From an uncultured Bacteroidota bacterium (GTDB lineage Bacteria > Bacteroidota > Bacteroidia > JADZBD01), in contig CALEYQ010000043.1 of NCBI GenBank assembly GCA_937924855.1, positions 42,609 to 106,608 on the forward strand: DNA of 64,000 bases, written 5' to 3'. Below, piece by piece: positions 53,071 through 61,927 of the stretch; positions within the stretch are counted from its first letter, which is position 1; each line of letters begins with the position of its first letter. The notes under the pieces are model-generated. The model had not been told where the DNA came from and did not search any database. It saw only the letters and a program-made list of their open reading frames with translations. The position numbers and the translations under genes are program-made.

Positions 53071-53078
53071 TAAATTCG
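53071..53078 (+). promoter_or_regulatory. -7 promoter box for the DUF2723 gene
   Basis: TAAATTCG (one mismatch to TAnnTTTG) lies 25 nt before the ATG at 53104. A TTG at 53047-53049 could be the -33 element, 21 bp upstream. Confidence 0.4.
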
Positions 53079-53103
53079 CAATCCAGTATTAATATTCCAG
53101 AAA

Positions 53104-54882
53104 ATGATGAATTCGTACAGCAAAAAGAACAATCTTATCGGATGGGTAGTTTGGGCGATTGCCACCCTTGTTTATCTGGCCACTATTGAGCCAACCGCCA
53201 GCTTTTGGGATTGTGGAGAGTATATTCTGTCTTGCTATAAACTTGAGGTGGGCCACCCCCCCGGGGCCCCGTTCTTTATTCTTCTGGGCCGATTTTTTAC
53301 CCTTTTTGCCGGTGGCGATGTAATGAACGCCGCCATGTGGGTAAACGTAATGTCCGGGCTGTCAAGCTCCTTTACCATTCTTTTCCTCTTTTGGACCATC
53401 ACAGCACTGGGTCGTAAACTTTCCGGCAATGCCGAAGAGCCCGACACGTCCTCCCAAATCCTGATTTTCGGATCCGGAATTGTTGGAGCCCTTGCTTATA
53501 CTTTCTCCGATTCTTTCTGGTTCAGCGCAGTGGAAGGTGAAGTATATGCCATGTCCAGCCTGTTCACCGCCCTGGTTTTCTGGGCCATTTTCAAATGGGA
53601 CAAGGCCGATGATGACGACATGAAAAACAATACCAGCAATTCGGTTAAGTGGCTCATTCTCATTTCCTATATGATGGGTCTTTCCATCGGAGTTCACTTA
53701 TTGAACCTGCTTGCCATTCCTGCCATTGTGCTTTTGTATTATTTCAAAAAATCCAAATTCACACCCAAGGGCTTTGCCATTGCTTTCGGCGTATCTATAT
53801 TGTTGCTGGGAGCCGTTCAAAATGTAATCATTCCCGGGATTGTTAACCTGGCTGCACATTTCGACCTGAAATTTGTAAACGGATTCGGGCTTCCCTTCAA
53901 CAGCGGGATGTTGTTCTACTTCGTCTTATTGCTGGGAATAATTATTACAGGAATTTTCTATTCTATCCGCCAAAGCCAAAAGGAATACAAAGTGTTTTTC
54001 TGCCTTTCTGCCTTGATGGTAGTTCTGAGTTTAATCTGCAGCCCTACCGGAAAAGATATGGTGCTTCGCCTGATTCTTGGGGGCATTGCCCTCGGCTTAA
54101 TTCATTATCTGAGAAACCGCCATGCCATTTTAAACACCGTTCTGATTTCGTTTTTCGTGCTTCTCGTGGGTTACTCTTCCTTCTTTGTGCTGGTTATCCG
54201 CTCGCAGTCTGACACACCCATGGACCAGAACAATCCGGAAAACCCAATCAGCCTTCTTTCATACCTGAAACGGGAGCAGTATGGAGACTGGCCCATTCTT
54301 TACGGACAAAACTTCAACACTCCGCTTATGAACCGGGATGAAGATGGGGACGGATCGCCGGATGTTTACAAAGACGGAGACCCTGTTTATATGAAGGACG
54401 AAAAGCTGGGAAAATATGTAGTTAAGGACGACCGGAAAAAAGACATTCCAAACTACCATCCCGACTTTTGTTCGTTTTTCCCCCGGATGTGGAGCCAGCA
54501 AAGCAATCACGAAAACGCCTATCGTATCTGGTCGAACCTGAAAGGGAAAAAAATGCCGTATCAAAACCCCTTTACCGGGCAGACGGACATGATAGAAAAA
54601 CCAACATTTGCCGATCAGCTTGCCTACTTCTTTAAATATCAGGTGGGCCATATGTACATGCGCTATTTTCTCTGGAATTTTGCCGGAAGACAAAACGACA
54701 TTCAGGGGCATGGAATAAATCCCGAATGGAGAATAGAAGGGAACTGGATTTCCGGAATTCCTGCTCTTGACGCAGCCCGACTTGGGCCACAGGATCGACT
54801 GCCCGAATCGGTGGTAAACAACAAAGCCAACAACAAGTTCTACTGCCTTCCTTTGATTTTGGGATTGTTCGGCATGGTATAA
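53104..54882 (+). CDS. DUF2723 (TMEM260-like) membrane protein, N-terminal part ended by an in-frame stop
   Basis: The first 592 residues of what should be a protein of about 1100. The family (PF11028) includes TMEM260, a protein O-mannosyltransferase with a GT-C fold. Around ten membrane helices are visible. The conserved TASFWDCGEY motif (about 32-41) and VGHPPGAPFFILLGRFF follow the first helix and probably form the catalytic and donor site. The frame stops at TAA 54880-54882, just where a run of 17 A starts, and continues in the same frame after it. Either the gene is a fresh pseudogene, or two polypeptides are made, or one base of the sequence is wrong. Confidence 0.85.
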   Translation: MMNSYSKKNNLIGWVVWAIATLVYLATIEPTASFWDCGEYILSCYKLEVGHPPGAPFFILLGRFFTLFAGGDVMNAAMWVNVMSGLSSSFTILFLFWTITALGRKLSGNAEEPDTSSQILIFGSGIVGALAYTFSDSFWFSAVEGEVYAMSSLFTALVFWAIFKWDKADDDDMKNNTSNSVKWLILISYMMGLSIGVHLLNLLAIPAIVLLYYFKKSKFTPKGFAIAFGVSILLLGAVQNVIIPGIVNLAAHFDLKFVNGFGLPFNSGMLFYFVLLLGIIITGIFYSIRQSQKEYKVFFCLSALMVVLSLICSPTGKDMVLRLILGGIALGLIHYLRNRHAILNTVLISFFVLLVGYSSFFVLVIRSQSDTPMDQNNPENPISLLSYLKREQYGDWPILYGQNFNTPLMNRDEDGDGSPDVYKDGDPVYMKDEKLGKYVVKDDRKKDIPNYHPDFCSFFPRMWSQQSNHENAYRIWSNLKGKKMPYQNPFTGQTDMIEKPTFADQLAYFFKYQVGHMYMRYFLWNFAGRQNDIQGHGINPEWRIEGNWISGIPALDAARLGPQDRLPESVVNNKANNKFYCLPLILGLFGMV

Positions 54883-54897
54883 AAAAAAAAAAAAAAA
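54881..54897 (+). repeat. Homopolymer run of 17 A at an in-frame stop
   Basis: After GTAT come 17 consecutive A, then TGG. The first two A complete the TAA stop of the DUF2723 frame; the remaining fifteen encode five Lys in the same frame, followed by WQDATVV. It is the longest homopolymer I noticed in the window. Confidence 0.9.
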
Positions 54898-54933
54898 TGG
54901 CAGGACGCAACCGTTGTTACCCTTCTTTTCCTA

Positions 54934-56412
54934 ATGACGGGACTAGCCATTGTTTTTTATCTGAACCAGTATCCGTACCAGCCCAGGGAAAGAGATTATG
55001 CTTATGCCGCATCTTTTTATGCTTTCGCTATCTGGATCGGGCTTGGCATTTTTGCACTTGCCGATCTGATAAAGAAAAAATCAAACCTGATTTCGCTGGG
55101 CATAATAGCAATTTCTACCGTTGCCGTACCCGGATTAATGGCACAGCAGGGATGGGACGATCACAACAGATCAAAAAGATATACGGCTCGTGATTTTGCC
55201 AAAGACTACCTGGCCTCCTGCGAGAAAAATGCTATTCTTTTTACCAATGGAGATAACGACACTTTCCCGCTGTGGTATGTGCAGGAAGTAGAGGGATATC
55301 GCACCGATGTCAGAGTTGTAAACCTGAGCCTTGCCCAAACCGACTGGTATATTAATCAGATGCGCAGGCAGGCATACGACTCAAAACCCATACCCGGAAC
55401 CTTGTCAATCGACAAATATATTCAGGGCAAACGCGACATTGTGCCGGTCAGAGAGCGCAAAGAATTAGCAGGCTATCAGAATCTGAAAGAAGTAATGGAC
55501 TTCGTCGGGAAAGACGATGAGAAATATATGATCATGTTGGGCGACGAGCTGAGGAACTACATTCCCACTAAAAAGTTCCGCATTCCTGTAGACAAGGAAA
55601 CCGCACTTCGCACCGGAACCATTACCGAGGCCGACACTGCAAATCTGTTGCCTGCTCTCGATTGGGAAATCAACAAAACGTATGTTTACAAAAACGATCT
55701 TTTGATTTTGGATATCCTTTCAGCCAACAACTGGGAGCGTCCGGTTTATTTTTCGATAACCACCGGCAGCGATGCTTACCTGAGCCTCATGCCGTTCTTC
55801 CGGCTGGAGGGCCTTGCCTATCGCCTTGTTCCTCTTCGTAATGTTGCCGGAAGGGGACAGATAAATGTAAACACCGAGAAGATGTTTAAAAACATCATGG
55901 AGGATTATAAATGGGGCGGGCTTGATGAGAATGAAATTTACATGGACGAGAATAACATCCGGATGGCAGAAACGATGCGGGTTCAGATGGTAACGCTTGC
56001 GAATGCGCTCACCAAAGAGGGCAAAAAGGACAAGGCTTTGGCGGTTCTGAAAAAATGTCTGCAGGTGCTACCCGAAAGAAATGTGCCCCTTTTCAATGAA
56101 CCTTACGAGTACAAGCTCTACCTGGTTCAGGCGCTTTATGAGGCAGGAGGAAATGAAGATGCTGCCCGGATTGCCAAACGGTTTTTCCAGATACTGGAAG
56201 GCGACCTGGCATACCTGAACTCATTTAAAGGGTCAGAGAAATCCAAAGTGAGCAAGGAGCTTTACCGCAAAGCCGGAATGATGAACGAACTTATTGTGTT
56301 AGCAGGAGACAATCAGGACGATGCAACAAAGAAGGAGCTTGAACAGCGATTCAAGCCTTATGAAATGTACCTGATTCAGGAAGGTCCCCGCGAAGGCCCT
56401 CCCGGACAATGA
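54934..56412 (+). CDS. DUF2723 (TMEM260-like) protein, C-terminal part
   Basis: In the same frame as the N-terminal part. Sequence from 54883 (KKKKKWQDATVV) already continues the family, with YLNQYPYQPRERDYAY soon after. The first usable ATG after the stop is 54934, giving 492 residues: three or so membrane helices, then a large soluble domain with DNDTFPLWYVQEVEGYRTDV, LSLAQTDWYINQMR and helical repeats to the end. Without the N-terminal catalytic motif this half alone is unlikely to be active. Its stop overlaps the deacetylase ATG by 4 bp. Confidence 0.85.
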   Translation: MTGLAIVFYLNQYPYQPRERDYAYAASFYAFAIWIGLGIFALADLIKKKSNLISLGIIAISTVAVPGLMAQQGWDDHNRSKRYTARDFAKDYLASCEKNAILFTNGDNDTFPLWYVQEVEGYRTDVRVVNLSLAQTDWYINQMRRQAYDSKPIPGTLSIDKYIQGKRDIVPVRERKELAGYQNLKEVMDFVGKDDEKYMIMLGDELRNYIPTKKFRIPVDKETALRTGTITEADTANLLPALDWEINKTYVYKNDLLILDILSANNWERPVYFSITTGSDAYLSLMPFFRLEGLAYRLVPLRNVAGRGQINVNTEKMFKNIMEDYKWGGLDENEIYMDENNIRMAETMRVQMVTLANALTKEGKKDKALAVLKKCLQVLPERNVPLFNEPYEYKLYLVQALYEAGGNEDAARIAKRFFQILEGDLAYLNSFKGSEKSKVSKELYRKAGMMNELIVLAGDNQDDATKKELEQRFKPYEMYLIQEGPREGPPGQ

Positions 56413-57020
56413 TAAGACCGGTTCGACCCGGACCCATTATTAAGGCATTCTTTCCGGATGTTGTATGGCGCATGGATCCAAACCGGAGGGAATTGTTTCT
56501 TACGTTCGACGATGGCCCTAACCCCGAAACAACACCTGCCATTCTGGACATCCTGGATGCTGAAAAAGTAAGCGCAACCTTTTTTTGTATAGGAAGAAAT
56601 TGTGAAAAACACCCGCAGCTCTTTCAGCGGATTCTGGAATCAGGGCATGGGGTGGGAAACCACACCTACGATCATTTGAACGGGTGGAAAACCGATAAGG
56701 AGACTTATTTAAAGGATGTTCAGAAGGCCGCAGAAATTATTCCCGGAAATCTGTTCCGGCCCCCTTATGGCAGAATTTCACCCGGCCAGGCAAGGGCGCT
56801 TAAAAAGAACTTTTCCATTGTAATGTGGGATGTGCTGAGCTGGGATTTTGATCGCAGCCTTAGCCCCGCAACCTGCATTCGGAAAACACTGGGAAACATC
56901 AGGGCCGGCAGCATAATAACGCTTCACGACAGCAGCAAGGCAAAAGAAAGAACGCTTCCCCTTTTAAAGGCAATCATTGCCTTTGCCGGAGAGAAAGGCT
57001 ATTCCTTTCAGAAGTTATAA
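56409..57020 (+). CDS. Polysaccharide deacetylase family protein (NodB domain)
   Basis: A 203-residue CE4-type deacetylase. Motifs in order: LTFDDGPNPET (catalytic and metal Asp), GNHTYDH (metal His pair), FRPPYGR, WDVLSWDFD and ITLHDSS. It removes N-acetyl groups from peptidoglycan or another envelope glycan. No signal peptide is evident. It overlaps the DUF2723 gene by 4 bp, so both may work on envelope glycosylation. Confidence 0.9.
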   Translation: MIRPVRPGPIIKAFFPDVVWRMDPNRRELFLTFDDGPNPETTPAILDILDAEKVSATFFCIGRNCEKHPQLFQRILESGHGVGNHTYDHLNGWKTDKETYLKDVQKAAEIIPGNLFRPPYGRISPGQARALKKNFSIVMWDVLSWDFDRSLSPATCIRKTLGNIRAGSIITLHDSSKAKERTLPLLKAIIAFAGEKGYSFQKL

Positions 57021-57022
57021 AG

Positions 57023-58402
57023 CTATTTTCCGGATTCCAGAGGAATTCCAGTTTCCTGAATTTTTGAAAAACCTCCGTACACATTCGTCAGATTTTTAAA
57101 TCCGTGTGCCCTCAGAATAGAGGCAGCAATCATGGAGCGATATCCGCCGGCACAATGAATAACATAGGGGTTCGATTTGTCGAGATCGTTTATGTTTTTC
57201 AAAAGATGGTCGAGCGAAAACAACGTGGCGCCGGCCACATGATTACCCTGATATTCCCCGCTTTTTCTTACATCCAGAATTTGTGAGCGAAGGTTTGCGT
57301 ATTCGTTTTTCAGGGCTTCAGGCGTAATGCTTTTGATTTGATCCGTTGAACCGCCCGATTTTTTCCAGGCAGCCACACCGCCATCCAGATAGCCGGCCAC
57401 ATTTTCGAAACCCACCCTTGCCAGTCGCACCACAGACTCCTCTTCTTTTCCGGGAGCTGTTACCAAAACAATTTTTTTGTCAATTTTAAGAAGGGTTCCT
57501 GCCCAAACGGCAAACTGTCCGTTTAAACCAATATTGATAGAGCCCGGGATGAATTCTTTTTCAAATTCATCCGGAATCCGCGTATCAAGAATTTCAGCTC
57601 CTTCAGAAACAAGGGCTTTAAATGCGTCGAGCGAAAGAGGTTTAAGATTTTGGGAGATTATGGAATCAAGGTCTGAATAGCCAGTTTTATTAATCCTGGC
57701 ATCTTCAAAAAAGTAGGCGGGAGGAGCTACCAGTCCATCGGTAACCGACTTAATGAAAGAAGCTTTATCGATATCAGCGAGAGCGTAGTTGGAAACTTTT
57801 TGCTCGCCTATGGTGCTTTGTTTTTCCGTGCCAATGCTTTTTCCACAGGCAGAGCCCGGGCCATGAGCAGGGTAAACAATAACATCATCGGGAAGCACCT
57901 TTATTTTTTTGTTCAGCGAGTCGTAAAGCATTCCGGCCAATTCTTCCTTCGACATTTTGCCGTCCAGCAAATCGGGTCGTCCAACATCTCCTACAAATAA
58001 AGTATCGCCGGTAAAAACAGCATGTTCTTTTCCATTCTCGTCAAACAAAAGGTAGCAAGTAGATTCCGGGGTGTGTCCGGGCGTATGAATGGCCTTAAGT
58101 TTTGCTTTTCCAACATTAAAAACTTCTCCGTCTTTTGCATGATATACTTCATAATCCGGATTTGCGCCGGGTCCGAAAACGATAGGAGCTCCCGTCTTTC
58201 TTGAAAGGTCGATATGGCCTGAAACAAAATCGGCATGAAAATGCGTTTCAAAAACATACTTAAGATTCGCGCCCCGTTCTTTGAGAAGGTCTAAATAGGG
58301 CTTTGTTTCGCGAATGGGGTCAATTATAACAGCCTCGCCATCCGACTCAATATAGTAAGCGGCTTCTGCAAGACAATTGGTGTAGAGCTGTTGAACGATC
58401 AT
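57023..58402 (-). CDS. Persulfide dioxygenase-like MBL protein with two rhodanese domains
   Basis: A 459-residue fusion. The N-terminal metallo-beta-lactamase domain (1-240) resembles ETHE1/CstB-type persulfide dioxygenases: THFHADFVSGH (H54, H56, D58), AIHTPGHTPES, FTGDTLFVGDVGRPDL. The family His after D58 is Phe, which is compatible with a mono-iron dioxygenase. Two rhodanese domains follow. The first (about 262-350) lacks the catalytic Cys, reading VTAPGKEEES. The second (about 365-455) keeps it in VIHCAGGYRSM. It should oxidise persulfides and pass sulfur between domains. It follows the TauE gene by 10 bp. Confidence 0.88.
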   Translation of the reverse strand: MIVQQLYTNCLAEAAYYIESDGEAVIIDPIRETKPYLDLLKERGANLKYVFETHFHADFVSGHIDLSRKTGAPIVFGPGANPDYEVYHAKDGEVFNVGKAKLKAIHTPGHTPESTCYLLFDENGKEHAVFTGDTLFVGDVGRPDLLDGKMSKEELAGMLYDSLNKKIKVLPDDVIVYPAHGPGSACGKSIGTEKQSTIGEQKVSNYALADIDKASFIKSVTDGLVAPPAYFFEDARINKTGYSDLDSIISQNLKPLSLDAFKALVSEGAEILDTRIPDEFEKEFIPGSINIGLNGQFAVWAGTLLKIDKKIVLVTAPGKEEESVVRLARVGFENVAGYLDGGVAAWKKSGGSTDQIKSITPEALKNEYANLRSQILDVRKSGEYQGNHVAGATLFSLDHLLKNINDLDKSNPYVIHCAGGYRSMIAASILRAHGFKNLTNVYGGFSKIQETGIPLESGK

Positions 58403-58412
58403 AACGATTAAT

Positions 58413-59216
58413 TTACATAAAATATATTTCCTGACCTAAAAGTACTACGCCCAGAATCAGGACAAAAACACCGAAAGCAAACTTTAGCTTTTCCCCGGAA
58501 ATGAATCGGGCGAAAAAAACACCGCTCAGAATACCTGCCACCGTGAGGCCGGAAAAAGAAAAAAGAAAAACCCAGTCGGGGCTTGGAACAATGGTAATCT
58601 TTGCAAAAAAGCCAAAGAGGGAGTTTATGGTAATCAGAACCAGGGAGGTTCCCACCGCCATTTTCATAGGCAGGTTAGCCAAAATAACCAAAGCGGGGAT
58701 TATTAAAAAGCCTCCTCCGGCTCCCAATATTCCGGTAATAATACCCACGACCAGCCCCACAAGCAGAACCAGCCCGTATCGGTAGCGCCGGGTTTCTTTA
58801 AAGTCGTCTTTCCTGATAACCCTGGAATTACGAATCATGGCAATGGCCGAAAAAACCATCAAAAACGAAAAGAGCAACATAACCAGTACATCCCGGGAGA
58901 GGACCGCAGGCCCGAATCGGGCAACTTCTTCAGGAATGGCGGGCAGGAGGTATCGGGAAGAAAAGAAAACGGAAACCAGAGAGGGAACGCCAAAAAACAA
59001 CACCGATTTTGTACTGAACAGATTCAGTCGGGCATAACCAATGGATCCTATAAAGGCCGTTATGCCCACAATAAAAAGGGAATAGGTGGTGGCTTCAACC
59101 GGAGGAATGTTAAAGAAAAATACCAGAACAGGAATGGTCAAAATTGCACCACCAGCACCCAACATTCCCAGGCAAACCCCGATAGCCAGCCCAAGCGCAT
59201 ATCCAACTAAAAACAC
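58413..59216 (-). CDS. TauE/SafE family sulfite/organosulfur exporter
   Basis: A 267-residue membrane protein with about eight helices. The two repeated motifs GMLGAGGAILTIPVLV and GILGAGGGFLIIPALVIL mark the TauE/SafE family, which exports sulfite, sulfoacetate or similar anions. With the persulfide dioxygenase gene 10 bp downstream, export of the sulfite formed from persulfide oxidation is the obvious role. A perfect -7 box lies upstream. Confidence 0.92.
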   Translation of the reverse strand: MFLVGYALGLAIGVCLGMLGAGGAILTIPVLVFFFNIPPVEATTYSLFIVGITAFIGSIGYARLNLFSTKSVLFFGVPSLVSVFFSSRYLLPAIPEEVARFGPAVLSRDVLVMLLFSFLMVFSAIAMIRNSRVIRKDDFKETRRYRYGLVLLVGLVVGIITGILGAGGGFLIIPALVILANLPMKMAVGTSLVLITINSLFGFFAKITIVPSPDWVFLFSFSGLTVAGILSGVFFARFISGEKLKFAFGVFVLILGVVLLGQEIYFM

Positions 59217-59235
59217 CGTTTAACCTTGATTTTGG

Positions 59236-59243
59236 CAAAGTTA
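59236..59243 (-). promoter_or_regulatory. -7 promoter box for the tauE-persulfide dioxygenase operon
   Basis: Minus-strand TAACTTTG matches TAnnTTTG and lies 19 nt before the ATG at 59216. Confidence 0.5.
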
Positions 59244-59358
59244 TGGCCTTTATGTTGTAAAAAAGCCACTTTTTTTCTATTTTCGGTAGAAATCCGGGGC
59301 AACCCGGTGAACAATTCCTCGTCTTTTTTCGTAGAATGAGGAGGATAAATGCCAAAGA

Positions 59359-59922
59359 ATGGACGAAGCCGAAATTATTAAAGGGTGTCTTAAAAACGAC
59401 CGCCTCAGCCAAAAGGCCCTGTACGACAGGTTTTATGGCAGGATGATGGCGGTATGTATGAGATATGCCCGCGACAGAGCAGAGGCTGAGGACATGTTGC
59501 ATGAAGGATTTATGAAGGTGTTTACGGGAATGAAGGGGTTTGGCCATAAGGGTTCGTTTGAAGGTTGGATAAGAAGGATTATGGTAAACTGTTGCATCGA
59601 TCACCTCAGGAAGAAAAAACAGGAATACCTGATTGTAGATACGGTTATTGCAAGCCGGGCCAGTGTTAGTGCAGAGGATGAGGTTAGTGAGGACGAGCTT
59701 GCCGATCTGATTTCCAAAGAGGATATTCTGGCCGCCGTTCAGCAATTATCGCCGGCCTACAGAACAATATTTAACCTTTATGTGCTGGAGGAACATACAC
59801 ACAAAGACATTGCTGATAAACTTGACATAAGTGAAGGAACATCAAAATCAAACCTCGCCAAGGCAAAATTTAACCTCAAAAAAAATCTGCTCAACCTGTT
59901 AAAAATTAAAAATGACAAATAA
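59359..59922 (+). CDS. ECF-type RNA polymerase sigma factor
   Basis: A 187-residue sigma factor with region 2 (DRFYGRMMAVCMRYARDRAEAEDMLHEGFMKVF) and region 4 (LSPAYRTIFNLYVLEEHTHKDIADKLDISEGTSKSNLAKAK as two parts) and no region 3, hence ECF type. A purine-rich GAGGAGGAT lies upstream of the ATG, an unusually clear ribosome site, and a possible -7 box TATTTTCG at 59278-59285. It overlaps the next gene by 11 bp, so the two are coupled. The target regulon is unknown; a type IX gene follows two genes later. Confidence 0.92.
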   Translation: MDEAEIIKGCLKNDRLSQKALYDRFYGRMMAVCMRYARDRAEAEDMLHEGFMKVFTGMKGFGHKGSFEGWIRRIMVNCCIDHLRKKKQEYLIVDTVIASRASVSAEDEVSEDELADLISKEDILAAVQQLSPAYRTIFNLYVLEEHTHKDIADKLDISEGTSKSNLAKAKFNLKKNLLNLLKIKNDK

Positions 59923-60808
59923 CAAGCTCGAAAATAAAGTTCGCGAATCTCTGTCCGGACTGAATTTCCCTCCCGACCCCAGGGGCTGGGAACGACTTGA
60001 GGCTGATCTTAACCGTATCCCCTCGGGCCCAAAAATATCTTTGTCTGCCAAGCAAATCAGGTTCTCCCTAAACCTCATTGCCGGTGGCCTTGTTTTGAGT
60101 GGCCTTATCTGGGCCTTCGTAGCTTACACCCCTTCCTCCGAAACAGGAGATAAAACGAAACCGGCTCCTGTAAAAGAAAAAGGAATATATGCTCCCATTC
60201 CCTCTGATGAAAGAAATCAGTTTTTGAATTCTTCTCCTGAAAACGATGCAGGAGCTTCGCTTTCCTATGTAGTGAGGGAAGGCGGGGAAAATTCTCCCGG
60301 GATTGCCGGCGACAGTTATAACCCCCTGTCAGGGAATAATAATGCTATCGGGGCCAACTCCGGCACAGCCCAAAAAGTAAACCAGTCTGCGATTAACTCC
60401 GGTAGTAGCAATACGCCGGTTGAGCCCATAAACCCCCTGCTCAGGGGTACTATTATAGCGGATCACCCTGATCTGGTGGAACGCAAAAAAACCCTCAGCG
60501 AAATAAAGCTAAGCGCCGAAGAGTTGCAGATTTTTTCAAATCCCAATTTTATCATGGGGCAAAGGACGCTTTTCTTTCCTGACATGATTGACCCCAAACT
60601 GGGATACATCTATGCCACACGGGAAGAAGATTCTTCCGGAAAAATAATGAGCCTCAAAGAAAAACTGAAGCAGGATAGTTCCGGCCATAAAGAGCAAGAG
60701 CCCGAAATTAACACACAAAAGAATAAATCAGCCCAGTCCGACTCATTGGGACAATCCCCTCGAAAACAGGAGGGAGGAAACTCCATGCAAAGGGTTGTAC
60801 CCCGGTAA
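59912..60808 (+). CDS. Putative membrane anti-sigma factor
   Basis: A 298-residue single-pass protein: cytoplasmic N-terminus (1-48) with DPRGWERLEADLN, a membrane helix at about 50-70, then a long low-complexity periplasmic part rich in Ser, Asn, Gly and Pro. It ends with a charged tail. No zinc motif (HxxxCxxC) is present. The overlap with the sigma gene and the topology suggest it holds the sigma factor at the membrane, a reading supported by context rather than by a domain I can name. A terminator follows. Confidence 0.65.
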   Translation: MTNNKLENKVRESLSGLNFPPDPRGWERLEADLNRIPSGPKISLSAKQIRFSLNLIAGGLVLSGLIWAFVAYTPSSETGDKTKPAPVKEKGIYAPIPSDERNQFLNSSPENDAGASLSYVVREGGENSPGIAGDSYNPLSGNNNAIGANSGTAQKVNQSAINSGSSNTPVEPINPLLRGTIIADHPDLVERKKTLSEIKLSAEELQIFSNPNFIMGQRTLFFPDMIDPKLGYIYATREEDSSGKIMSLKEKLKQDSSGHKEQEPEINTQKNKSAQSDSLGQSPRKQEGGNSMQRVVPR

Positions 60809-60818
60809 AAAAACAAAC

Positions 60819-60847
60819 GACCCCCTCCAAAAGAGGGGGTTTTTTTT
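60819..60847 (+). terminator. Intrinsic terminator after the sigma/anti-sigma pair
   Basis: A 7-bp stem CCCCCTC/GAGGGGG closes a CAAAA loop and is followed by eight T. Confidence 0.88.
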
Positions 60848-60864
60848 GGCAACCTTTTTCCATC

Positions 60865-60892
60865 CCTTCGTCTTATATGAAACGAAGGAGGA
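60865..60892 (+). promoter_or_regulatory. Hairpin covering a strong ribosome binding site of sprF
   Basis: CCTTCGT (60865-60871) pairs with ACGAAGG (60882-60888) around a 10-nt loop. The right arm runs into AAGGAGGA (60885-60892), a strong Shine-Dalgarno sequence directly before ATG 60896. Such a site is rare in this window. Folding would hide part of it. Confidence 0.45.
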
Positions 60893-60895
60893 GTC

Positions 60896-61852
60896 ATGAA
60901 ATCCACATTCAGAAATTTTATTCTTGCCCTTTTTGCAGGAATTGTTTCCCCAGGGCTTCTGTTTGCCCAGGATCCGGAGTTTACCCAGTTTTATGCAAAT
61001 CCACTTTATCTGAACCCGGCTTTTGCAGGTGCCAATAAGTGCCCGAGGTTTGTTTTAAATTATAGGAACCAATGGCCTGCACTAACAGGACAGTTTGTAA
61101 CCACAAGTGCCTCTTTTGACAAATATTTTTGCGGAATAGGTGGAGTAGGGGTATTGATTACCAACGACAATGCCGGAGAGGGAACCCTTAAAACCACGAA
61201 TGCCAGCTTGCTGTATGCCTGGCACCAGCCCCTGAATCGCTTTTTATCGATCTCGGCCGGATTTCAGGGAACCTTTGCCCAAAAGAAAGTTGATTGGGAC
61301 AAACTTAGCTTTGGCGACATGATAGACCCCCGGAGGGGTTTTACAAGGCCTACCGAGGAGGTTCCAACCGAAGGCATCGCAAGATATTTTGATATGTCGG
61401 CGGGAATTATGCTCCACTCTTCCAGGTTCTTCCTGGGCTTTGCCTCTCACCACCTTGCCGAGCCCGACGAGTATTTATTGTCGGGCCCCAGTCCTCTGCC
61501 ACGAAAATATACCGGACATGCCGGAGCGGTTATTCCCGTGAGCAATCACGACGATGTAAGCATCAGCCCCAACGTGTTGTTTCAGGCCCAGCAGGATTTT
61601 CGCCAGCTCAACCTGGGCTTATATGTAAATAAAGGACCGATAACTGGAGGGTTTTGGTACCGGAATCAGGATTCATTTATTATTCTCTTAGGGCTTCAGC
61701 AAAAATCCTTCAGAGTAGGATATAGTTATGATGTAACCATCAGTAAGCTAAGTAATCAAACCGCAGGGTCGCACGAGCTTTCTTTTCAGACCAGCCTTGC
61801 GTGTAAAAAGTGTAAAAAGAAATTCCGGACAGTTGTTTGTCCGAGCTTTTAG
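60896..61852 (+). CDS. sprF: PorP/SprF family type IX secretion outer-membrane protein
   Basis: A 318-residue protein: signal peptide (about 1-25), then the family start DPEFTQFYANPLYLNPAFAG (26-45), NYRNQWPAL, and a C-terminal beta-barrel of alternating strands. PorP/SprF proteins bind to and help export or anchor type IX substrates such as SprB; several paralogues per genome are common. The tail carries a Cys/Lys-rich segment (ACKKCKKKFRTVVC). No sprB-like adhesin gene is adjacent. Terminators lie on both sides. Confidence 0.92.
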   Translation: MKSTFRNFILALFAGIVSPGLLFAQDPEFTQFYANPLYLNPAFAGANKCPRFVLNYRNQWPALTGQFVTTSASFDKYFCGIGGVGVLITNDNAGEGTLKTTNASLLYAWHQPLNRFLSISAGFQGTFAQKKVDWDKLSFGDMIDPRRGFTRPTEEVPTEGIARYFDMSAGIMLHSSRFFLGFASHHLAEPDEYLLSGPSPLPRKYTGHAGAVIPVSNHDDVSISPNVLFQAQQDFRQLNLGLYVNKGPITGGFWYRNQDSFIILLGLQQKSFRVGYSYDVTISKLSNQTAGSHELSFQTSLACKKCKKKFRTVVCPSF

Positions 61853-61927
61853 TTCGTATTGGTTTGCAGGCTCCCGGAAGCTTTCCATCGTGGGGAGAAG
61901 AAAGTTTCAAATGGGGCCTGCTTTATA

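Noticed and set aside
54881..54897. A17 tract as an on/off phase-variation switch
   Set aside because: The stop codon uses the first two A after a fixed T, so adding or losing A cannot remove it and the downstream part is already in the original frame.
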